64,000 nt of DNA. Source: Glandiceps talaboti. Lineage: Eukaryota; Hemichordata; Enteropneusta; Spengelidae. Position numbers and translations under genes: made by a program. This document shows, one piece after another, positions 12,901 through 24,900 of the stretch (position 1 is its first letter; every line of letters begins with the position of its first letter). The DNA is taken from contig NC_135553.1 of assembly GCF_964340395.1 (NCBI RefSeq), positions 7,927,001 through 7,991,000 on the forward strand. The letters run 5' to 3'. A model generated the notes under the pieces. That model was given only the letters and a program-made list of their open reading frames with translations. It ran no database searches and was not told the origin of the DNA.

Positions 12901-15900
12901 TATCACACACTACACAGTGGTTGTATTTGTTAAAACTATCACACGCTACACAGTGGTTGTATTTGTCAAAACTACCACACGCTACACAGGGGTTGTATTT
13001 GTCAAAACTACCATGGTTGTGGACACAGTACAATGAATGTAACAGATTGGACTACCACCATAATGTTGGTTTCAAATGTAGAATCTTGGGATGAACTAAA
13101 ATGGACCAAAATATCTACCTCAAATATCTGCAGCATGCAAGTGGAAAAAATGAGACGGAATGAACAATGGAGAGAGAGAAATGGTTAAGTTGCTGATTAT
13201 AAGTTATATACTTGTTTTAAACATGTGGAAAACTGGCAAACTGCATAACAGATAACCACTGAGCTTTAATGTAGAAAAATAACGACTGAACTGATATAAC
13301 TTACATGCATGTGGCTTTGCATAATTGTTGTCCATCAGCACTGGTGGGTCATTCTCAGTCATGCTTTCCTGTTGAGAAGCTTCACCTAGTTCATTTTCAT
13401 TCAACACAACTGTAAATAAGAATTGATATATGAAATAAGTATAAGTAGATGTCAACAGAAGAAACAGACACAAAAAATCATTTATTTTAGGCTAACTAGA
13501 GTTTCCAATCCATTAAAACTGTGAGAACACAACAAATTCGTTCAAGAAATTTTGGTGGGAAGGTTTTTACTCCTGAAAGTGTTAATTTTGAAGGTTAAAG
13601 TCATGCATGCAATGCCACCTGGGAATCCCAAATATAACATTAATTTCCAGTGATGAGATTGAGATTTTTAAATCCCTACACTGAGTTCGCCAAATATAGT
13701 TTCTGTGTACAGAAACAAAGCAACAGAAAAAAATCTAAAACAATTATTGCAACTGACTTGTATTACTCATGAAGCCCACTATAGCAGCAAAATCAACATT
13801 GTGTGTGTGTGTGTGTGTGTCTGAAGTAAACAGTCTAAGTACATATTTAGTAAATTTTAAAGGTTAATTAAACATGTCCAGTAACTGCAATGAAATCAAC
13901 ATCAGCTTACCATCTGTTCCTATTTCATCTAGTGTTTTTCCTTTAAATATGTTCTGATCTCCTTGTTCCAGTGACAGAAGGAGTCTGCTGATTTTACACA
14001 CCTGTAGCGTTGCTTGAGGTAGGCGGTAGTATTCTCTATGGACACCTATACGATGTCCAAGAAAGCCAGCAAGAATTTCCAATTCAGTGTCATTTAGATA
14101 AAGGAACTGTGAGACTGTGGCCACATGTTTTCGAAGATTAGTTGAGGTCAATCTCTCTGGACTTCTGGCACCACAACTAAATGCATAAAGTCGAAGACAA
14201 TGACTTCCTCTGTGACACTCGAGGGAATCGTACTGCCTTGCAAACAGATATGGGTTGTTTGGGTGTACACCTGCTTCAGACCTTGTTTGACAAAGCAGGT
14301 CAACACAGGTTTTAATCTCAGGAGTTAACAAAACTGGCACATTTCGACCTCTTTTCCCTGGAATTTCTATCCTGGTGAAATGATTCAATAGTTTCCTCTC
14401 TAGTGGAGACAGACTTGCAGTTATTTCCTCATCTTCACCAGCTGACTGATTTTTGTTCTTTACATATGTGGTCAATAGCATCCGTGAGACCTCCCCTTCA
14501 CGACGTCTGTTGAACAAGATCACTTGTGCCAGGGTTGCCTTGCACAACGACGACCATGATCCCTCAATCAAGGTTTTCTCTCTCAGATTTTTGGCAGTGT
14601 TTTGCATAATGTCCTGTAACCGATTCGTGAGTTTCACAATATCTTCTGTTAATAGTAACAGTTTAGTGTTGTTTGCTCTCCTTGCTTGAAGGGTATGTCC
14701 AGCATGGCTCGAGACTTTGTTTTCCCACTCAAGCCGATAGAGATCCATGAATCTGGTGGCCCTGTCTTCATCTGATTTGGACTCACTTTGGATTGAATGA
14801 CTTATAACAATCTGGGCACAATCTTTAAGGTAATATCCAACTTTTAACCCAAGGGAGGGTGTGGTATATGTTGCTGCCTCTTCGTCATAACCAGCCATAG
14901 ATCGTACTGCTTGTACAACTGTTTGAAACTTTGCTGGATGTATGCAGTCATCCAACTGCAAAATACTGCTATCTATCTGCCGCATCTTGATTAATAGTCG
15001 GCCTAATGTTCTGATTCGTTCAGACACAAATGTCTTGTTCTTCTTCAGATGAGCATTTCGTTCATATGTCCTTGTAGCAAAATCCATAATCAACCGGTCA
15101 TTTCTGGCAACCAAAGTGACATCATCTTGTCTCATGTTGGGCAAAACATTTTCAAGCATTAGTTTACTTGCACTGTCTGCTACATGAAGTAAGTATGATG
15201 CTGCTTTCTGGAACCTTTTTCTCCCTACCATTTCATTGGTCTTTTCTTTGGCAAACTCACAGTTTTGCCAGTGTTTTCCTATCACTTTTTTTGAATAATA
15301 TCCAAGACATGCTTTACAAGGTAAGTAGTCTGTGCCGTTTTTTTTAGAGTTTTGGGATGGTCTTTTGAATGGCACCACTTCCCCTCTTCCAGATTTTGCC
15401 ACTTGGTAGTTATGGTGAAAGTTACCTTTATATTTGAGTTTTCTCAACATTTTCCCACGCTCAAAGGAATCACAAGGAAAACTCAGAGCATGGGCCACAT
15501 CAGTTTCCTTAGAATGTATGCGTGTAAAGTGGCGATAAAGATTTCCCATTTCCTTATGGCAGTACACGCAAAAGTGCTTTCTGTCCCATATTCTCTTTCC
15601 TGACATTGTTTTAGCTTTGGCATGCTTTACTGTCAATGCACTGCGAGTCCCTTCGTTTTTCCTTTTTACACTTGGTGTGAATAATTCTCCTTGCAATGAT
15701 TCTGAACAGTCACTCTGCATATTTCCTTCTGATGTAGATGGATGATAATCTGGGTCACCGACACTGTCACCATCCAACTTACTGCAAACTTGATCAATTA
15801 TATTCTTTAAGGCTGGTGTGGACATCTGATCTTGCAGTGATTCTGAAGAGTCACTCACTATGTCTTCTGAATCTGATTGAGGTGGATGATAATCTGGGTC

Positions 15901-18900
15901 ATTGACACTGTCATCACCATCATGGTCACTGAAGATGTGATCACCATCACTGTAGATATCATTGGCTACAATAACGCTAGGATACAGGCTATTGTGAACA
16001 GTACCAGTGTCACCATCACTGCTCAATATCACTGAATTCACCAGGTTTGTGTCACCATCGCTGCTCAATATCACTGAATTCACCAGGTTTTCATCACAAT
16101 TACTGGCATCATCATAGGGATGAACTACCCCCACAGACATGCACTTTAGTATCTCCATAGCATTTTCATTCTTATTTGAATCCATGGTTACACATTCTGT
16201 ATCAGCTGGCACTATACCAGTGACTTCGTTGCTACAGGTAGTCACCATTTCCCTCAACTGTGATTCAATTTCTGAGCTGTTTGATTGTGGTAGTGGATGA
16301 ACTGGATCTTCTATATTCAGTTTGTCTTTTTGAAACACAGAAGAGACTGCTTCAGTAATGGTACCATGGTTTGTCTTCCTAGAATTATGGGAGATAACTG
16401 ATGTGCTCTGTATATAGGTATCCATTTCCACAGTGACAGCATTTTCCCTCTCATTTGAATCCATGGTTACACATTCTGGATCAGCTAGCTCTTCTGTAAG
16501 CTCTTTTCCAGAGGAAGTCACTGTCATATTTTTGACACAGAACTGGGCTTCTCCCACTGGTGATCCACTCTTTGACGAGTCACAGAATGATGAAAGTAGA
16601 GAATTGTCAGAATTTGATGAACTGCTTTCAGGAGGAGAATATGTTAATTCTTCTGAACAGACAGCATCTTCAGTAATATCAAGACGTTCCTTAACAGTAT
16701 TGGACATTTCTAAGGCAGCCAAGGCATCATTTTTCCTGTCTTCATTACATTCTGTTATAATACCAGTGGTACAACTAGCTGTGTCAAGGCCTGAATCACC
16801 CACTACATCACAAGTGTTCTGAAAAAGATTCAAAGTCAATGAAGAATTATCTTTTTAAGCTACAGCACTGTCTGTAAAGGGTCACTCATCAAGTAAACCA
16901 TTGGAATTGCACACACACACAAATATTTGTTTCCATTTCCTTGTGCATGGTAACAGGACAACTGCCCCCATACCACTGCCCCCGAATGAAAAAAACTTCT
17001 AAATACATTTAGAAATATGTGACAGCAAGCATTACAGATTAACCGAGTTTGTCATTCATAAAAGTCACAGTCAACAACTTACCGCCGCAATTTGCGTACA
17101 TTATACCATAGACAAAGGATTGTCTATGATTATACTCACTACATTCACATGTTTTACTCTATTGTCATCTGTGATACTTGTTATGACAATTATAAAAGTC
17201 GGCATGATGCTTTAACTTACTGCCGTAATTCATGTACTTTATACTCACATTAACACGTTCTACTCTATTGTCTGTGATTATTGTTACGACAATTATAAAA
17301 GCCGGCATGATGATTTAACTTACCGCCATAATTCACATACTTTTTTAGTTTTTCACACCTAAATGATATATATTGCTTGCCAGTCACCAACATGGTCAGA
17401 GTGTTCTGCATTGTCTTGTCAGTCATTATTGAGTTTGTTCAAAGCGAGAGAAGAAAAACCAAGTTGATTTATGATGACTATGTCTAAGTGAAACAGAATG
17501 ATACGACAAACTCGGTTAATCTATAATACTTGCTGTCACATTTTTCCATATGCATTGAAGTGTTTTTTTCATGGGGGCAATTGTCTGGGGGCAGTTGTGC
17601 AATTGTCCTAGAATCCTCGCACACAGTACTTACCCCCCCCCCCCCCACCCCCCATCAAAACGTACAATGCACACAAGTCATGTAATTAGTGCCAAGATGG
17701 CAAGGTGATGCCATGTTTCAGAAAAATGATATTTTAAGAACTTTTCTGATTTTCCATTCATAGTACCAACCTAATTTGCAGTGAATATCAAATGCCTTAC
17801 AAAAAACTTTTACACACAACCCATTCAGACAGATCTGATAAACATCACATGACTACTCTTTCAAGCATTAACATATAAACACTTTGAAACTTATATCTGA
17901 CCAAGATTCAGATCATACTTAAGTCATGTCCTAGATGCCCTTTAAATACCCTAAATATAGAAAAGCTTATAACAGGCTTCACTAAAACCAGTTCAGTGCA
18001 AATTATTTTCCCCTAGGCAAATCATTTCAAATAAACTATCCATTTGATTTGATTTGAAAAGACATGAAAATGCTAAAATTTCTGTGACTCACCACTGTTG
18101 CTGTGTGTTCATATAATGATTGAATATGAAGGAAGTTTTGAAGGCACTCTCCACTCAGAGGTCTTTCTTTTGGGTCAGCAGCAAGCATTTTATCAATCAA
18201 TACCTTGAACTCTGGAAATGCACAAACACGTTCAATGTTGTAGCAGCCTTTTATGATGTTTTCTCTGAGGCCATTTAAATCTTCACTATAAGGGGAAGTC
18301 GACTGGAAAGGGTGATGTCCTCTGGTCATAATGTAGTACAACACACAGCCAGCAACCTGACAGAGATGTGAACTTAATTAGCTTGATTTAAGTAATAATC
18401 ATACCATTTTATGCTGAGAACTAAAAATACTCTTGTTTGAAGATATACTTACTCAACTAGAAGAAGAAAATGTATTGATACAATATGGAATATATAAATG
18501 TTCAACGAAACTAAGTGACTACATATGTATGCCATTGTGGGTTATCCTTGTACCAAATTTGAAACAAATCATTCCAGGCATGTCTGAGAAATTTATGGCT
18601 CTGGACAAACACATGCATGCAGACAGACGGATGGATGGATGGAACCCAATCCATAAGTCTGAATTCCGGACTTTGTCTGGCGTGGACTAACAAAATTTCA
18701 GCACCAAATTGATACATATATGCCTGGGTTCCAGTCTACCAGTACATCAAGTCTGGTGGAAATTAAAAAATGTTGTACATCACATTTAAGAATTGTATTC
18801 AAACATGAATAATGTATTACCTGGATATCGGTTGATTTCCTGTATTGAAAGGCGCATCCAGAGAGGAATGACAAACATGTTTCAGAAGCCATCCATGTAC

Positions 18901-21900
18901 CTGCAATGCATGTTGTCAGTGTTGTTCTCCCAAAGTTAAGACGTTTGCTTATACCAAAATCACTGATATTTAACTTCCCAGAAATATCTACAGAGACAAA
19001 ACATTTTGAAAAACAGTTAGCTGTAAGAAACTACAACCATTATTTTGTACTCTTACTGTGGCAAACATTAATGTGACAATGTACAATTATAAATACTGTC
19101 CCATCATTTGAAAACAACCTTGCAGACCAATGAGTGTAAACTTTACAATAATATTGAAAATCAAAAACTGCTAAGTTTAACACTTTATGGTATTGTATAT
19201 GATGGTACTAGACAAGTATACAAACGTGTCACTAAAAAACTGCATTAAATCAATGGCATAAGTTTGAAAGAAATCAGTCCACTCATATCCAAATGCTGCC
19301 TCTGCAGTGTACATGAAAAAATCATGACAAAATAGCCGACTGGTGGCCATATTGGATCGTATCATGAAATTATTTGTTATGCAAGTGTAAGCCGCAGTGT
19401 ATTGTTCTTGTGTCAAGTTTGAGATGAATCAGTTCAGTCATGTCTGAGAAATGACACCAGACGCACAGACAGACACACGCACACACGGATGGACGGACAG
19501 AGCCCAATCTATAAGTCTACCAAGTCACTTTGTGGCTTCTGATAACTAGCATAGCTAGGACAGCTTTTTACTCACCTATTAGAAGATTCTCTGGTTTTAT
19601 ATCTCTGTGTATAATTCCAATTCTGTGCAGCTCATTCAAACCAGTCAAGAAGTCCTTACATAATGATAGACATTTGACTGTGGTCAGATCAGTGATTGGC
19701 AAGTCACTTGAAAATTTCTTCTCTATTAACTCGCACACATTGCCTTCACACAATGGAGTAATTAGATAAGTGAAATCATCATCTTCTTCTACATGAATCT
19801 GTGGCAAAACATTGTCAAGAGCAGGTACACTTTTGTCAGATAACAGTCTGAAAATTGCCAATTCATCACATTGAACTACATCACTCTCAATTCGTTTGAT
19901 GGCCACTGCATGTTCATTTTTGTATAATCCCAGGAAGACTTTTGCCCTTCCAGCTGCAATGAGACTGCTTTTGCAATATTTAATTGTATTTACTTCTTTC
20001 AAACTTGAAACTTTTCGAAGAAATGTGATTTTTTCACTCCATCTTCCACCCTGCAATAAATCAAAAGAAGAAAACACAGTTTTAAAGGACCACAAAATGT
20101 CATGTACCATGTGATATATCATGGTTGATTTCACTGTTAATTGATTATGTGCTAAATATTGCAAACACCACAGTAGGTGAATACCCAGCCATTAAGTGTG
20201 TGGATGCAGGGTAGCTATTGAACACCTTATTATTATGTATTCTGTGCCAAATGAAGTTAAAACCTACATAAATTTAATTAATCATTTTCTAATGGTCTAC
20301 AAATCTATAGATACATTAATATATAAGGACATACTAGCTGTCATATCTACTTTGTAATCAATATTTACTTTTATTTAAGATCTGCCATGTGACAGGTTGA
20401 ATTACCTCCCTAAAATATTGCTTTGATACATTAACTTCCCAAACAGTGACAAAACCCTAGTTCAACTCCTGACACCTTTTAAGTCTTTCAAACATAAAAC
20501 TAGTCAGAAAAAAAGAAATCATACCCACAATACATTATCAACTGTTCAAGAAAATTTCGAAGATTTTATAGTGAGTGAATAAGTATTTATATCACTCAAA
20601 ATTTACTACTTAATTCATAGTTCTATATGATAATGTGTGGGGAAAAAGCCTGGACTATTACATAATTCATGATAAAGCCAGCAATTACCCATGTTTGAGT
20701 ATTACAGTATAGAAAACTTCAAATTGTCAGAGAGAACTTACCTTCACAGGGTATGGCCCGCTAGGCAAAATGTGATAACCTAATAAAATGAAAACAAATA
20801 ATGTTATATATGCACATGCCAAACAAACTAAAGATTCTTTATGAAGCATTTTGGAAGACATAGCATTACCTTTCCACTCTGAAATCTATTTAAATGGTGA
20901 AGTATAATATTTGTTGTACATGCTACATATACAGCTACTTTGCTTTTAGAAACTAAGGTAATAAAATTACTACTTTGAAATATGGTGTGTGATCAGTACC
21001 TAGTATTACTACCATTTTTAAGGTATAGCTTACACACATCAGGACCCTATGGGGAAAGTCGCTTAAGTACTAAAGTGTCTCCTGAAGGATTACTCAGCAA
21101 CACCTTCAAGGCGCACAAGATATGAATATAGTCACACACGGACATCAGTCTACCCTGTAATAGAGTGGACTGCTGCTATTCAAGTTCTCCTTGTTAACTG
21201 TTACAATTATGTTGATTCAATCATGAAGGTGAGCCAGAAATCATAAGTCAAAGTCAAAGTCAAAGTTAAAGAATGGTTGATTGAATTTGTATAACAGCTG
21301 TCTTATTGATGACTCGAGGTGATCGGGTAATTACATCGTCATATTGTGCATTACATAAATACACATAAACAGGCTGTTGCCTGTCAACATGTCAACTATA
21401 GCTAACTTTTCAGGTTGCAGTTTTTGAAACCTTTTGTCAAGTACGTAACTATTAAACTCATGCATTTAAATCATGATGTTTGAAATTGAGAGGTCATACA
21501 GTACAAGCCACAAAAATGAAACAGTAATGTACTGACACTGTGCAGTATGGTTGAAGTACTGTACACTATGCTACAGTATGGTATGGATACGGTACTGTAC
21601 GTTTAAAATCCTATTGTCTAACATGGTTTCGATAAGGTCAGTTCAGTGCAAATATTGCATATAGTTTGAACTGGATGACTTCAAGGCATCCATTTCATTG
21701 GATGACTTCAAGGTATCCAAGCTTATAAAGTCAGATCAATACAACTACATATTGCACATAGTTTGAACTGGATGACTTCAAGGTATCCAAGTTGATAAAG
21801 TCAGGTCATTGCAACTTTTACTGTAACATGAAGTTTGAACTGGACTTCTTCAAGGCGCATCCATTGCATTGGATGACTTCAAGGTATCCAAGTTGATAAA

Positions 21901-24900
21901 GTCAGACCTATGCAACTTTTACTGTAACATGAAGTTTGAACTGGATGAGTCAAGGCATCCATTGCTCAGTCCACTAGATGTTTTGATAAAGTTAAATCTA
22001 TACAACTATTACATGTAGTTTGAACTGGATTACTTCAAGCTAGCCATCCATTGCATTGGATGACATCAAGCTATCCAAGTTCATAAAGTCAGATCTATTC
22101 TATAATTGTATGTTGTTGTAGTTGGAGTTGGATGACTTCAAGGTATCAAAGCTGATAAAGTTAGATCCATGCAACTATTGCCTGTAGTTTGAGTTGGATG
22201 ACTTCAAGGTTTCCACGCTGATAAAATCAGATCTATGCAGCTATTGCATGTATTTTGAACTTTATGACTTCAAGGCATCTATTGCATTGGATGACTTCAA
22301 GGTATCCATGTTGATAGAGTCAGATTTATGCAACTTTTGCATGTACATGTAGTTTTTAAAAGCTGGATGACTTCAAGGTATCCAAGTTGATAAGAGTACT
22401 GAGATCGATGTTATTGCATGTAGTTTAAACTGGATGACTTCAAGGTATCCAGTTGATGAAGTCAGCCCTATGCTATTACATGTCATTTGAGTTGGGTGAC
22501 AAACTTGTGATGTTATTATGGCAGATTTTCAAATAGCATGCAAGTTTGATCGGCAAAGTAAAACATATAAAGGACATTTTCGGGGGTAAAATAAGAAGAT
22601 ATTTTCAGCACACAAATTTTTGTGTGATATTTCTATGTAAATTTAAGTGAATACTTAGCCTATCCACAAGCGTTTGGTATTATCGTTTCTCTCCTACCAA
22701 AAGCTTATTGACAATTGTATAGGACCTCATTTTCAAAATTATATGCTTTTCAATCTTCCATTCATATAGTAATTAAGCGTCATTACCCAATCAACTGTTG
22801 CACGGACTTGCATCATCAGGTTGACAATTCCATAACATTGATCATTTCTAGTATTCTTATGATGACATTTTCACATCATGTTACCATTCCCTGTGTATAG
22901 CAATGTTTCCTACATGCATTGTTTTTAACCATTTAAAAATCTTTATATTTTTATATACATGGATAATTTATTCAGAATACATACACTAGACTAAATTTTA
23001 GTTTGAATAGCAAACCCCAAAGTTCTGATTAAACAATTATTAATATCACATACCTTGTAAATGCCACTGCCGACATATTTCTTTTTCACCTTCATCAGTA
23101 CACTCTTTGTCACAAAAGTTGCATCTGAGTCGCTTTTCCTTTGCACCCTGTTTATCCATGATTGAACACTAAAAATGAAGTAAATAACCAGAAATAATCA
23201 GGAAAGATTGAGACATTTTTAAAGACCAGTGGGAAAAGTTGGACCTTTCCTTTAATACGATGCTGAGAATGATATATGTTGTCAGTTGTGTCGCAGTAAT
23301 CCTACGTATGCTGATAAGTAATAATCATTTTACAAAGGATCGACAAATTGGCGAGTTGAGAGTATGAAATCACATGAAATTGGTCACTGTGTATGTATGA
23401 AATTATATACCTTTCTCCATGGCAAGTCTAAACCTTCTCCATAGTTGTATAGTATTTCTTCATTGACAGCGATGTCTCTTATAGCAAATAAACAGAGATG
23501 ATTGGTTCCAGATTGATCAACAACTTTTTTCATCGTGCTGTTTGGCTTGACGTGGTCATCATTGACATATTTGGCAATTGTTTCTATTCTGGTGGCATCA
23601 ATACTGAAAATGAAAGAGACCAACAGAGATATGTACATTGTGTTAATGTTTCATCTAGGTCCAACACAGAATACATTTGATGAGCTATTTTACCTTTCAG
23701 GTTACCATTTCATTCGCAGATCACCTACAATGGAAGAATCAGGATATCATACAGTCCCTGCTGGTAATCATTTATTTACAGGTATCAGCTGGCAGAAGGG
23801 GGGTTGGGTTTAGATCATGTTTTGGAAGTACTTGAACTAAAAATGTAAACCATGGTGTACATATATACAGTCTTTGTGTAAAACTTCATCAAAATAACAT
23901 CAAATTTGGGAAGTGGAATCTCTGAGAAAACAAAAATTTCAGAATATATATGGTACATGCAGAGGCATTCTGGAACTACTTAATTATATGGCTGATAAGG
24001 GAATGTAAAGTTTAAAACATTATGACTGCCTAAAATATTACATCAAATCAACAAGTATATGCAAGACACTGTATATGGTATATTATGTACCTGCATACAA
24101 GGTTTGAAAGAAAAAGCAGTCACATATCCGTACCATTGCTGTATGAACAGTGCCATCACATTATGCAAGCAGATAACTTTATAGTAATTAATACTTGTCA
24201 GAATCTGTATTTGATCATATACTCTATCATTCTGATCATGGCTACTGATTGAAGTACACATATTCCCCAACTACCCTGTCTCATCATCTGTAACATCTAG
24301 CGCCTACATTCACCGATATCGAGATATGACAGGAAAATACAAAAATACCGCCAATGGCATTGTAGCACAACTTTACAGTTTATAAAAATGATAACCCATA
24401 TTATCCATGCTAAGTATAAGTACTAATTTGCTGAATGCATATCTAGTTGCGTATCCAACCCTGTTGTTATCTTTGCAATATTTGCTATTCACACGGTCAT
24501 GTTGCTGGATATATTTGCATACACTTTTTGTTGTTCGTTCACTCGTCTTTGAACCCCCAATGTCAGCTTTGTAGTATATGTGGTCATTTGCATGTTACTA
24601 TGGGCGTGGTCGTGTTCCTAGGTATATTTACATTCCTTTTAAATGTTTATTCGTTTATCTATTGATCCCTGTTGTTATATATGAATCACGATCATTTGGC
24701 TGTTGCTATGGGCATGGCCTTGTTGCTATGCATATTTACATATTTTTTTAAAATATTTATTCAATTACATGTACATGTATCTAAGAATCCCTGTTGTTAA
24801 CTTTGTGAAATACACTGCCATTTGGCTGTTGCCATGGCAGGGATTACCCTGGCGCAAGAACTGCATGAGATAAAATCCCATATGAAGAAAACGAGTGAGA

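Noticed and set aside
4080-13015. Many overlapping reading frames on both strands up to about 500 codons, with 12-residue repeats
   Set aside because: They arise because a 36-bp tandem unit without stops stays open in several frames at once. Both strands and several frames are equally open, and no start context or splice structure supports them.
4080-13015. Regular repeats reminiscent of a CRISPR array
   Set aside because: The units are contiguous without unique spacers, and the genome is animal.
16819-16839. Met-starting extension (MTLNLFQ) in front of the large recombinase exon
   Set aside because: The bases are a typical polypyrimidine tract and CAG acceptor, and the exon fits exon 9 in phase 0.
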